Shown piece after piece: positions 44,066 through 53,848 of a DNA stretch of 64,000 nt (positions within the stretch are counted from its first letter, which is position 1; the number at the start of each line of letters is the position of its first letter). A model generated the notes under the pieces. It was given only the letters and a program-made list of their open reading frames with translations. It did no database searches and had not been told where the DNA came from. Position numbers and translations under genes: made by a program. The DNA is from CAVVAL01 sp963742725 (lineage in GTDB: Bacteria > Actinomycetota > Actinomycetes > Mycobacteriales > Cryptosporangiaceae), in assembly GCA_963742725.1 (NCBI GenBank), contig CAVUMX010000003.1, positions 558,001-622,000 of the forward strand, written 5' to 3'.

Positions 44066-45328
44066 CTACCGGACGAGCCGGGCGAACTTCCGCAGTTCCT
44101 CGGTGAAGATGTGGGGCTGCTCGAACGCGGCGAAGTGGCCGCCGCGTGCCGGCTTGTTGTAGTAGACGAGGGCGTCCTTGTACGTCCGCTCGACCCAGAT
44201 CTTCGGCGTGGGCGCGATCTCGCGAGGGAATGCCGAGAAGCCGACCGGGACCTCGATCTCCGCCGACGAGCCTTGCGCGAACTCCCAGTAGATGCGGGCA
44301 GAGGAGGCGGCCGTCGCCGGCAGCCAGTACAGCATGATGTCGTCGAGCATCCGGTCGTACCCGAGCAGGCCCTCGACCTCGCCGCCGCTGTCGGTCCACT
44401 CGGTGAACTTCTCGAAGATCCACGCCGCCTGGCCGACGGGGGAGTCCGTCAGGGAGTAGCCCATCTGCTGGGGCCGCGTCGCCTGTTCCTTGAAGTAGCC
44501 GCTTCCGTAGTCCTCGAACAGCTTCATCTTGTTCAGGGCCTCCTGCTCCTCCGGGGTCGCCGGGTCGCCCACCGGCGGCGGGAACACGAAGAAGAAGTTG
44601 AGGTGGATGCCGGCCAGCCCGGCCGGCTTGTTCTTCGCCAGCTCCGCCGTCACGGCCGCGCCCCAGTCACCGCCCTGGGCGAGGTAGTTGTCGTAGCCGA
44701 GCCGCTCCATGAGGACGGCCCAGGCCTTCGCGATCCGCTCGAAGCTCCAGCCCGCGGCGGTCGGCTTGTCGGAGAAGCCGAAGCCGGGCAGCGACGGCAC
44801 GACGACGTGGAACGCGTCCTCCGGCTTGCCGCCGTGCGCCGTGGGGTCGGTGAGCGGCCCGATCGCGTCGAGGAACTCGACGACCGAACCCGGCCAGCCG
44901 TGCGTCAGCAGCAGCGGCGTGGCGTTCCGGTGCTTCGACCGGACGTGGAGGAAGTGGATGCCGAGCCCGTCGATGCTGGTCCGGTACTGGCCGAAGCCGT
45001 TGAGCCGCGACTCCAGCCGCCGCCAGTCGTACCGCTTCAGCCAGTGGCGCGAGAGTTTGCGGACCCGTTCCAGCTGCACGCCCTGCGAACCGTCGCCGAC
45101 CGTCTCGCGCTCCGGCCACCGCGTCGCGGCGAGTCGGCGGCGCAGATCCGTGAGCGCGCTTTCCGGCACCCGGAGCCTGAACGGGGTCACGGCGTCGGTG
45201 GCCGGGGGGATCTCGAACGTCGGGTCGGCGAACGCGGGCGAGCCGAGCAGGGTCAGCGGGGCGGCCGCCACACTCGCTCCGGCCGACGCCTTCAACAGTC
45301 CGCGACGGGTCAGCTTGTTCACGCCCAT
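44066..45328 (-). CDS. Exported epoxide hydrolase (microsomal type, Tat signal)
   Basis: 420 residues. The N-terminus NKLTRRGLLKASAGASVAAAPLTLLG is a twin-arginine signal. An EHN-type N-terminal region (PFRLRVPESALTDLRRRLAATRWPE) precedes the alpha/beta hydrolase core. Oxyanion motif HGWPGS, nucleophile Asp in QGGDWGAA, catalytic His in RGGHFAAFE. It opens epoxides to diols outside the cytoplasmic membrane. ATG 45328 has AGAGGCG upstream. No dre site upstream, unlike its neighbours. Confidence 0.9.
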   Translation of the reverse strand: MGVNKLTRRGLLKASAGASVAAAPLTLLGSPAFADPTFEIPPATDAVTPFRLRVPESALTDLRRRLAATRWPERETVGDGSQGVQLERVRKLSRHWLKRYDWRRLESRLNGFGQYRTSIDGLGIHFLHVRSKHRNATPLLLTHGWPGSVVEFLDAIGPLTDPTAHGGKPEDAFHVVVPSLPGFGFSDKPTAAGWSFERIAKAWAVLMERLGYDNYLAQGGDWGAAVTAELAKNKPAGLAGIHLNFFFVFPPPVGDPATPEEQEALNKMKLFEDYGSGYFKEQATRPQQMGYSLTDSPVGQAAWIFEKFTEWTDSGGEVEGLLGYDRMLDDIMLYWLPATAASSARIYWEFAQGSSAEIEVPVGFSAFPREIAPTPKIWVERTYKDALVYYNKPARGGHFAAFEQPHIFTEELRKFARLVR

Positions 45329-45426
45329 CAGTCGCCTCTTCCTGATCGTGGTCAGTGAGTCCGAGCTGACGGCGACGCTACCCAGCCGCACCGACACTGC
45401 CGGCGCCGTTGCGCACATCGGCAAAC

Positions 45427-45466
45427 CAGCGGGCCGGGGAGGCGTCCGCACCTCCCCGGCCCGCTG
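45427..45466. terminator. Terminator of the second GH18 gene
   Basis: 16-bp perfect arms (CAGCGGGCCGGGGAGG and complement), 8-base loop, five bases after the leftward stop. Confidence 0.88.
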
Positions 45467-45471
45467 GTGGC

Positions 45472-46710
<1,239 letters not shown>

Positions 46711-46769
46711 CATTCTCCCTGCATACGGGGGATGAAATCGGACAAATGCGCGCGCGGCACCGAAGTTAG

Positions 46770-46785
46770 TGTGGACTAGACCAAT
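46770..46785. promoter_or_regulatory. dre-like DasR operator 3 (TGGACTAGACCA)
   Basis: One mismatch to TGGTCTAGACCA, 62 bp upstream of the second GH18 gene. Confidence 0.8.
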
Positions 46786-46852
46786 CGGTCAACGGGGTGG
46801 CGCGAACCCGCCGTGACGCCAGAAGCCGCGTTTGCGCGCCCGAATAACGGGA

Positions 46853-46883
46853 ATGGCGCCGCCCCAACGCGGGGCGGCGCCAT
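46853..46883. terminator. Terminator of the large subtilase gene
   Basis: 13-bp perfect arms ATGGCGCCGCCCC/GGGGCGGCGCCAT, loop AACGC, 11 bases after the leftward stop. Confidence 0.88.
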
Positions 46884-46894
46884 CAACGTTTTGC

Positions 46895-49800
46895 CTACTT
46901 GATGCGGTACGCGCGGATCACCGTGCTGGTGTGCGAGTCACCGGCCGAGTCGGTCGCCGTGGTCCGCAGCGACACCAGGCCGCTGCGCGGGTTGACCAGC
47001 ACCGCCCGCCAGCTGTTGCCCGAGCCGACAACGACCGGCGCGCGCTTCCACGTCTTGCCGTCGTCCGTCGAGTACTCGACCGTCACCTTCCTGACCTTCG
47101 CCGTGGTGGCCGGCGAGCGCGGCTGTCGCAGCACGTCCACGGTCAGGCTGAACAGGCCCGGCCGGGCGCGGTTGAGGTCGTCGAACGCGCCGGTCGTCCG
47201 CAGGTGCATCAGTGGCAGCAGGTCGTTGTCCTCGACCGAGGAGCTGAACGTCCACGTCGCCTCGGTCGTGGTCGCCAGGTCGTGCCAGCCGTTCGATTCG
47301 TTGCGGGTGGCCGAGGCGGCCAGGGTGTACCGCGATTTGCCGGCGGGCAGCCCAGCGAACGCCCCGATGCCCGGTGCCCCGCTGCTGACCGGGTCGTGGC
47401 CCTCCAGCGCCAGCGAGGTGTCACCGGTGGCGAACGCGTACTGGAACGCGACCATGTTGCCCTGGTTCGGTGCGGCTGGTGAGAACATCGGCACGTACGC
47501 GTAGAAGTTCTCGCCGGACCGGACGATCCCCGCCGAATAGTTCGGTGACACCCCGAGCCCCGGGCCGACCGCCGCCTTGTTCCACTCCTCGCCCGTCGGC
47601 CTGCCCGCGGCGAACTTGTCCGTCATGTCGTTGACGAAGCCGAACGGTGCGGTGCGCGGCTCGCCCGCCGGGCGCTGGAAGGCCATCGTCGAGGACCACC
47701 GCGGCGCGGGGCTGATGTAGTCCGTTCGAGTGATCGGCATGCTCACCATGTTCCAGGCGCCGAAGATGAAGAACTGGCCCTGGAGGTAGAGCGGCGACCG
47801 GGCGAACTCGGCGTCCGCCGGCTTTCCCTGCGCGCGGAACCGCACCTGCCGCTCGGCGAGATCCTTCGTCCTCACCGTCCACACCGGATTGTCCGGGATG
47901 GAGCCCAGGGGCGCGGCCATCACCAGGTAGTACTGGTACGGCTTGGCCGTACCCTTCGGCGACGCGAGCACCGCGGACAGCCCGTACGCGAGCGTCGTGC
48001 CGCTCGCGGCCGCCACCGGCACGACGTACAGGTCCTGCGGGTCGCCGATGCCGGCGAACAGCCCGCCCGACAGGCTGCCCGGACCCATGTCGAGGATGTA
48101 GTCGACGCTGATCGTCTGGCGCACCGCACCCGGCCGGTCCGCGACGCTGATCGACGTCTTCACGCCCTTGCGCGCGTCCAGCGTGATCGTGGTGCCCTCC
48201 TTCACTGAGACCTTGGGCACGACCTGCATCGTGACGCTCGCGGCGGTGCCGGACGAGTCGTCCGCCGGCGTCGCCGTGTCGGTGACGACGCCGTAGTCAC
48301 CCACCGGCAGGCGCACGGTCCCGACGCCGTCGACGACGTCCACATCGCGGTCGGAGCCGATGAGCCGGGTGTGGTTGAACAGGCCCACGCTGCCGTTGGC
48401 GGGCTTACCGTTGCGGTCGATCACCGTGACCTGGACGTCGTAGGACTCCGGCTCGGCGGCGGCCCCGACCGCCGTCCGGACCGAGACATCGCCGGCCGTG
48501 GCCGTGACGCGTGCGCTCGACGCTCCGCCGGCGGTCGGCAGCTTGGCCGCGTCGAGGACGACCGTCGCCTGGGCCGTGCCGCCCGCGGGCACCGTCACCG
48601 TCGAGGACCCGAGGGTGAACGCGTCCGACCCGGACAGCGCCAGGCTCAGCGTGACCGGCGACGAGCCCTCGTTGCGGTAGGTCACGGCCTTGGACGTCGT
48701 GGTGTTGGTACGCGGCCACGTCGCGTACGGGAAGCTGACGCTGCCCTCGGCGAAGACCGTCTGCGACACCGCGCGCGCCGCGTCGACCCGGCCGGCGCCG
48801 GACTCGAACACGCCGAGCCCGGCCGGGACGGCGCTGCTGCTCATGAGCGCGGCCTTGAGCTTGTCCGCCTTCCACCCCGGACGCGCCTGCGCGAGGAGCG
48901 CCGCGACGCCCGCGACGTGCGGGGACGCCATGGACGTACCGCTCGCGGCCGTGTAGAACTCGCCGGCCGGGTTGCCCATCGACGTGCCGGCGGCGCGGGC
49001 GGCGACGATGCCCTCGCCGGGCGCGGCGATGTCCGGCTTCACCGAGTGGTCGCCGACCCGGGGTCCCTTGCTGGAGAAGTCGCTGACCGCATCGCTCCGG
49101 TCGACGCTCGCGACAGCGAGGGCGGCGTCCGCGGCGGCGGGGGAGCCGACCGTGTAGCTGCTGTAGCTGTTGCCCGCGGCGGCGACGAACAGGGTCCCCG
49201 TGGACTCGGTGAGCTTGTTGAGGGCCTGGGCGATCGGGTCGGAGCCGTCCGCGCCGTCGCTCGAACCGAGGCTCAGGTTGACGATCCGGGCCTTGCCTGC
49301 GGCCCACTCCATGCCGTCGATGATCGCCGCGTCGTCGCAGAACTCGGAGCCGCACACCTTGCCGACCATCAGCGTGGCGCCCGGCGCGACACCGCCGTAC
49401 GCGGCGTTCTGCGTGCCCGTGCCGACGATCGTCGACGCGACGTGCGTGCCGTGCCCGTGGTTGTCCTTCACGCCGTCCGGGCTGCCGGTGAAGTCCTTGG
49501 TCTCACCGAGCACGCTCTTGACGTCGGGGTGCGTGGCGTCGATGCCCGAGTCGAGCACGGCGACGGTGACACCCTTGCCGTCGTAGCCGGCCGCCCGCGC
49601 CGCCGGTACGCCGATCTGCGCGTTCGAGTCGGCGTCGAGCAGCTTCGCCTTGCCGCTCAGCCAGACTTTGCCGGCGTTCGCGGCGGCGAACCCGCCGCCC
49701 GCGAGCGACCGCCAGAACGCGGACGCGTCCTTCTTGGACTCGGCCAGCGCGACCCCGCCGACGCTCGGCAGCTGGCGCGTGACGCGCGCGCCGGACAAGG

Positions 49801-50218
49801 CGCTGACGCCGGCGCCGGCGCCCGTGACGATCAGCGGGAGCGACGCGGTCGCCACGTCGTCGTAACCGAACTCCACGAGCTGGGTCACGTCGAAGAGGCG
49901 AGGATCGAGGCGTCCGGCGGCGAGGAGCCGGTTCGCGTCCGAGGGGATGACGTGGACGTGCTTGTTCACCGCCCTGGTCGAGAACGCGATCTTCTCCCGG
50001 CCGGCGCCCGGCTTGATGAGCGTGCTCACCTTGCCGTCGGCCTGGCGCGTCATGGTCACCGTGTCACCGGTGATCAGCGTGACGCTCTTCGCCGGGTCGA
50101 CGGCGTCGGTCGTGGACGCGACGCGAATCGGCTCTGGAGCGGCTGTCGCGGCCGAGGGCTGAACGATCAGGGTCATTGCCGCCAGTAAGGCGACGGCTGT
50201 CGGACGGTTGCTGCGCAT
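46895..50218 (-). CDS. Large secreted subtilisin-like serine protease (S8)
   Basis: 1107 residues. Signal peptide (RPTAVALLAAMTLIVQPSAATAA), a pro-region to ~residue 190, then the S8 catalytic domain with Asp223 (VAVLDSGID), His256 (HGHGTHVA) and Ser429 (SGTSMASPHVAG). About 650 residues of beta-rich C-terminal domains follow, ending in an Ig-like segment near VEYSTDDGKTWKRAPVV. Streptomyces has many such exported subtilases that degrade proteins in the medium. ATG 50218 follows GAAGGGAAG; upstream in-frame codons lack a ribosome site. A dre-like site lies 65 bp upstream. Confidence 0.93.
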   Translation of the reverse strand: MRSNRPTAVALLAAMTLIVQPSAATAAPEPIRVASTTDAVDPAKSVTLITGDTVTMTRQADGKVSTLIKPGAGREKIAFSTRAVNKHVHVIPSDANRLLAAGRLDPRLFDVTQLVEFGYDDVATASLPLIVTGAGAGVSALSGARVTRQLPSVGGVALAESKKDASAFWRSLAGGGFAAANAGKVWLSGKAKLLDADSNAQIGVPAARAAGYDGKGVTVAVLDSGIDATHPDVKSVLGETKDFTGSPDGVKDNHGHGTHVASTIVGTGTQNAAYGGVAPGATLMVGKVCGSEFCDDAAIIDGMEWAAGKARIVNLSLGSSDGADGSDPIAQALNKLTESTGTLFVAAAGNSYSSYTVGSPAAADAALAVASVDRSDAVSDFSSKGPRVGDHSVKPDIAAPGEGIVAARAAGTSMGNPAGEFYTAASGTSMASPHVAGVAALLAQARPGWKADKLKAALMSSSAVPAGLGVFESGAGRVDAARAVSQTVFAEGSVSFPYATWPRTNTTTSKAVTYRNEGSSPVTLSLALSGSDAFTLGSSTVTVPAGGTAQATVVLDAAKLPTAGGASSARVTATAGDVSVRTAVGAAAEPESYDVQVTVIDRNGKPANGSVGLFNHTRLIGSDRDVDVVDGVGTVRLPVGDYGVVTDTATPADDSSGTAASVTMQVVPKVSVKEGTTITLDARKGVKTSISVADRPGAVRQTISVDYILDMGPGSLSGGLFAGIGDPQDLYVVPVAAASGTTLAYGLSAVLASPKGTAKPYQYYLVMAAPLGSIPDNPVWTVRTKDLAERQVRFRAQGKPADAEFARSPLYLQGQFFIFGAWNMVSMPITRTDYISPAPRWSSTMAFQRPAGEPRTAPFGFVNDMTDKFAAGRPTGEEWNKAAVGPGLGVSPNYSAGIVRSGENFYAYVPMFSPAAPNQGNMVAFQYAFATGDTSLALEGHDPVSSGAPGIGAFAGLPAGKSRYTLAASATRNESNGWHDLATTTEATWTFSSSVEDNDLLPLMHLRTTGAFDDLNRARPGLFSLTVDVLRQPRSPATTAKVRKVTVEYSTDDGKTWKRAPVVVGSGNSWRAVLVNPRSGLVSLRTTATDSAGDSHTSTVIRAYRIK

Positions 50219-50564
50219 TGGCTTCCCTTCACCAGTGTCCGGGTCGGCGTACCGCACCTACGCACGCCAAGTGGGTCAGCATTGGTCTAGACAACTGCGA
50301 TGGGCACACCATCTCTAGCAGCGCTGGGAGGGGAGCACAATACTGGAACAATTCAGCATAGTTATGGAGAAAATTCGCCCCGTGACAGTGGGTGAGCTAA
50401 GCCGTATAGAGGCTCTCGGGTGACCTCGCTGAGCGAAATGCATCCGATGTTTCTGTGGTTGTTGACTGGTCATATCGCCCTTGCTTAGGGTGGCCGCGGC
50501 CATAGAGGTCCGATTTTTGGCCGTGCGCCCTGTGCGCCCCGCGACCAGACCATGGAGTGTGCCC
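50219..50564. other. Divergent promoter region between subtilase and fucosidase-like genes
   Basis: 346 bp with clearly lower GC than the flanks and no convincing gene. It contains the dre-like site at 50281-50296 next to the subtilase. Towards the rightward gene there is a promoter-like TTGACT (50462-50467), 18-bp spacer and TAGGGT (50486-50491), 74 bp before the ATG. Confidence 0.5.
50281..50296. promoter_or_regulatory. dre-like DasR operator 4 (TGGTCTAGACAA)
   Basis: One mismatch to TGGTCTAGACCA, 65 bp upstream of the subtilase start, in the gap shared with the divergent fucosidase-like gene. Confidence 0.78.
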
Positions 50565-52343
50565 ATGTCACGCACCGCACCGGTCCGCAGGCGGTTACTC
50601 GCCACCGTCGCCGCGTTCGCCATCGCCCTGACGATGACGGCGGCCCAACCCACCCGCGCCGAACTGGAACATCCGCGCCAGGAATGGCTCCGCGACGCCA
50701 CCGGCGGACTGTTCCTGCACTGGGGCATGTTCACCTCGCCCGGCTACACCGACTGCGCCGCCTGGGAGAAGGCGGTCACCGACGGAGGCTGGGACCCCGA
50801 CTACTGGGTGGCCGAGGCGAAGAAGCTGCGCGCCCAGTACCTGGTGCTGGCGACGTTCCACAGCCGACTCGGCTACGCGCGGGCGTGGCCGTCGGAGATC
50901 CCCGGTACGTGCAGCACGAAGCGCGACTTCCTCGGTGAGACGATCGCGGCCGGCAGGCGCGGCGGCGTCAAGGTGATCCTCTACATGACCGACGACCCGC
51001 AGTGGCACAACGAGACCGGCCACGAGTCCATGGACTCGGCCGCGTACTCCGCCCACAAGGGCCGGCCGGTCGACCTGACCACCCGCGAGGGCTTCGGCGA
51101 GTACAGCTACGAGAACTTCTTCGAGGTCATGCGGAACTACCGCGACCTGTCAGGCTTCTGGATCGACAACGACAACGCCTACTGGGAACGCAACGGGCTC
51201 TACGAGCAGATCCGTCAGATCCGGCCCTCCTACGTGCTGAGCAACAACAACGAGGACACGCCGATCATGGACACGATCAGCAACGAGCAGAAGTCCGGGA
51301 TGACGCCGGACTACGACTACCCCCAGGGCGCCTACACGGCGCAGCCGCGCCTGACGGAGGCGTGCTTCACCGTCGCCGGCCACTGGTGGTACCGGGGAAC
51401 CGACCCGGACGTGGACTACCGGCGCAACACCGGCCGGTTCCTGACGAACGCCGGCTCCTCGATCAAGTCGCTGATGGCCGAGGGCGCGATGGTCAACGGG
51501 CGGTTCCCGCCCAAGCAGGAGGAGTACAACAACTTCATGGACGGCTACCTCGACGGGATCGAGGAGTCCATCCTGGACACCGAGGGCGGCGGCTACCTGC
51601 ACGGCGGCATGCAGCCCGGCGCCTGGAACGACGGGGCGTACGGCACCGTCACGGTGAAGAAGGCCTGGTCGCACCGGCAGTACGTGCACGTGCTCACGCC
51701 GCCGTCCACCGGTGACGCGGTGCGGCTGCGCGACGCGGGGTACCGGGTGCACCGCGTCACCGACCTGCGCACGGGCAAGCGGATGCCGTTCAGCCAGGCC
51801 GACGGGTACCTGACGATCAGTGGCGTCACGGCATGGGATCCGTACGACACGGTGTTCCGGGTGGACACGTCCGGCCGGCACGACGTCCACCGGGATGTTC
51901 GCGCCACGGTCTCGGCCGCGCGCAACGGCTTCCCCGCGTACCACCTGGTCGACGGCGACTACCGGAAGTACTGGGACAACAACACCACCCTGCCGGTGAC
52001 GATCACGCTGGACCTGGGCCGGTCGCGCCCGGTGGCCTCGATCGCGCTGAACCAGCGCGAGGCGTCGGTGGCGTACAAGCGCTCCGCCACGGAGGACTCG
52101 GCGCGCATCCACGAATACACGGTCTCGACCAGCGACGACGCCGTCACCTGGACCGAGCCGAAGCCCGGCACGCTGCCCAGCGCGCGCGGCGTCCAGTTCG
52201 TCGACGTGGGCGCCACCGCGCGTTACGTCCGGCTCACCGTGACCAGCACCTGGGCCGCGCCGTCGGCGACCAGGTTCCACAAGGTGCTGGGCATCGACGA
52301 GCTGTACGTGGTGGGGCGGAACGTCACGCGAACGGGTCGGTGA
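50565..52343 (+). CDS. Secreted GH29 alpha-L-fucosidase-like enzyme with discoidin (F5/8-type) domain
   Basis: 592 residues. Signal peptide (RRLLATVAAFAIALTMTAAQPTRA), then a TIM barrel with FLHWGMFTSPGYTDCAAWE, YWVAEAKKLRAQYLVLATFH and the probable nucleophile Asp in GFWIDND, the GH29 layout. The C-terminal ~150 residues (HLVDGDYRKYWDNNTTLPVTITLDLGRSRPVASIAL, then ARYVRLTVTSTW) are an F5/8-type C carbohydrate-binding domain. The canonical His-rich GH29 motif is altered, so the true substrate may differ. ATG 50565 has GGAG seven bases upstream. Its end overlaps the convergent MarR gene by 20 bp. Confidence 0.8.
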   Translation: MSRTAPVRRRLLATVAAFAIALTMTAAQPTRAELEHPRQEWLRDATGGLFLHWGMFTSPGYTDCAAWEKAVTDGGWDPDYWVAEAKKLRAQYLVLATFHSRLGYARAWPSEIPGTCSTKRDFLGETIAAGRRGGVKVILYMTDDPQWHNETGHESMDSAAYSAHKGRPVDLTTREGFGEYSYENFFEVMRNYRDLSGFWIDNDNAYWERNGLYEQIRQIRPSYVLSNNNEDTPIMDTISNEQKSGMTPDYDYPQGAYTAQPRLTEACFTVAGHWWYRGTDPDVDYRRNTGRFLTNAGSSIKSLMAEGAMVNGRFPPKQEEYNNFMDGYLDGIEESILDTEGGGYLHGGMQPGAWNDGAYGTVTVKKAWSHRQYVHVLTPPSTGDAVRLRDAGYRVHRVTDLRTGKRMPFSQADGYLTISGVTAWDPYDTVFRVDTSGRHDVHRDVRATVSAARNGFPAYHLVDGDYRKYWDNNTTLPVTITLDLGRSRPVASIALNQREASVAYKRSATEDSARIHEYTVSTSDDAVTWTEPKPGTLPSARGVQFVDVGATARYVRLTVTSTWAAPSATRFHKVLGIDELYVVGRNVTRTGR

Positions 52344-52761
52344 TCTCGCGGAGCTGGGTGAGCGCCTGCCGTAGCTGGCGCGTCCGTGGTGCGCCGAGGT
52401 GCGCGGCCCATTCGGCCTCGACCTCGGCCACCACGGCCGCGGCGATCGGGATGGCCGTCGCGCCCCGCTCGGTGATCCGGACCAGCCGCGCGCGGGCGTC
52501 GGACGGGTCGGGGACGCGCTCGACATAGCCGGCGCGCTGCAACTGGTCGACGAGGAACCCCGCGGACTGCTTGGTGATCTGCGCCTGCTCGGCGAGGTCG
52601 GTCAGGCGGGATCCGTCCGGCCCGATGCGCTGGAAGACGCGTGCCTGCGCCGGCGTGAAGTCGTCGTAGCCGGCCGCCGCGAGGGCGTCGAAGACCCGCT
52701 TCTCCAGCGCGCGGTACGGGATGTAGAGCAGCAGCCCGAGGTTGAGGTGCTCGTCCGCCAC
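52324..52761 (-). CDS. MarR-family transcriptional regulator
   Basis: 145 residues. Winged helix with TPAQARVFQRIGPDGSRLTDLAEQAQITKQSAGFLVDQLQRAGYVERVPDPSDARARLVRITERG, the family's recognition helix and DxRxR wing. GTG 52761 follows AAGGAG. It is divergent from the maleylpyruvate-isomerase-like gene. The dyad between them is its probable operator, so it likely represses both. Confidence 0.92.
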   Translation of the reverse strand: MADEHLNLGLLLYIPYRALEKRVFDALAAAGYDDFTPAQARVFQRIGPDGSRLTDLAEQAQITKQSAGFLVDQLQRAGYVERVPDPSDARARLVRITERGATAIPIAAAVVAEVEAEWAAHLGAPRTRQLRQALTQLREITDPFA

Positions 52762-52777
52762 GTTCGCTCCTTGACAA

Positions 52778-52818
52778 TGGTAAGAGTCACTGATCAAAAT
52801 AGTCAGAGCATCTTACCA
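52778..52818. promoter_or_regulatory. MarR operator and divergent promoter region
   Basis: Inverted repeat TGGTAAGA (52778-52785)/TCTTACCA (52811-52818) with further partial symmetry (CTGA/TCAG) inside, centred in the 84-bp divergent gap. A TTGACA box overlaps its left side (52772). Confidence 0.7.
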
Positions 52819-52845
52819 ATGCCGGAGGCCCGAGGGGAGGGCGGC

Positions 52846-53475
52846 ATGGACCGCGACGAGAGCTGGCGGATCATCGCCGCCGAGCGGCTGAGCCTCGCCG
52901 ATCTCCTCGCGGGCCTGTCCGCCGACGAGTGGGACGCGCGGTCGCTGTGCGCGGGCTGGCGGGTCCGGGACGTCGCGGCCCACGTCGCGATGGCGCCGCA
53001 GGTCCCGAGCGCGCGGACCATGCTTGTCGAGGGCGCCCGCGCCCGTGGCAGCTTCCACCGGCTCAACCACGACGTGGCCGTGCGCCACGCCGAGCGTCCG
53101 ACCGGCCAGATCGTCGACGAACTGCGGAGCTACGCCGACTCGCGCCGGCTGCCGGTCGTGACGAGCTACCGGAAGATCCTCTTCGACGTCCTCGTGCACG
53201 GGCAGGACATCGCGATCCCGCTCGGCCGGCCACGCGAGATGCCACTGGCGGCGGCCCGCGCCGGCGCCGACCGCGTGTGGACGATGGGGTGGCCGTTCTG
53301 GGCCCGCAGGCGGCTGCGCGGTGTCCGGCTCACCGCTACCGATGTGGACTGGTCCGTGGGTGAGGGCGCCGAGGTGCGCGGCCCGGTCAGCGCCCTGCTC
53401 CTGCTGCTCACCGGCCGCACGGCCGCGTTGCCGCAGCTCACCGGGGACGGCGTGGCTCTCGTCACGACCCGGTAG
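52846..53475 (+). CDS. Maleylpyruvate isomerase family protein (TIGR03083/DinB-like, mycothiol-dependent type)
   Basis: 209 residues. LSADEWDARSLCAGWRVRDVAAHVAMAP is the family signature with metal-binding His, and YRKILFDVLVHGQDIAIPLG carries the second His and Asp. Such four-helix proteins bind a divalent metal and often use mycothiol to modify electrophiles. ATG 52846 follows CGAGGGGAGG. Divergent from the MarR gene, suggesting an inducible detoxification unit. Confidence 0.85.
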   Translation: MDRDESWRIIAAERLSLADLLAGLSADEWDARSLCAGWRVRDVAAHVAMAPQVPSARTMLVEGARARGSFHRLNHDVAVRHAERPTGQIVDELRSYADSRRLPVVTSYRKILFDVLVHGQDIAIPLGRPREMPLAAARAGADRVWTMGWPFWARRRLRGVRLTATDVDWSVGEGAEVRGPVSALLLLLTGRTAALPQLTGDGVALVTTR

Positions 53476-53650
53476 GGGCGCACCAGGCGCAGTCCGGGTC
53501 GCGGTCGAACTGGTCCAGCGACGTGGCGTAGGACTGGAGCGAGATGTTCAGCCGCCGACCGACGAGACCGGGCTCGGTATAGCCGGTCGCGGCCGTCACG
53601 GCCTCGTTCACGGCGATCCCGGCCATCGCGCTCAGCGCCGGTGCGCTCTG
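53462..53650 (-). pseudogene. Fragment of a ThiF/MoeB/HesA-type E1-like adenylyltransferase
   Basis: The frame ending at 53462 reads AVNEAVTAATGYTEPGLVGRRLNISLQSY and ends DPDCAWCAPTGS. The ITGY...GRRL...L pattern followed by DPDCxxC matches the C-terminus of ThiF-family proteins, where the Cys pair binds zinc. The adenylation domain is missing; upstream sequence loses coding character by ~53650. The fragment overlaps the end of the maleylpyruvate isomerase gene by 14 bp. I see nothing else in the gap up to 53849 apart from small dyads such as TGCGCAA/TTGCGCA. Confidence 0.55.
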
Positions 53651-53848
53651 CCAGCTCTGGACGGTCCGGAGATGTGGACCGCTTGACGCTAGCTCCGGGG
53701 GCAATGCGCGTTTTGTGGACTGCGCAATCCCGGAGCCGGTTTTGCGCAAACCTGAAGCCGCCGCGCGTGTCCACTTGGCGACAACGAGTAGTCACATGGA
53801 TGCTTCGAGTCCATGATGGTCACGGGGCGGGGTGGCAAGGGGGCGGCC

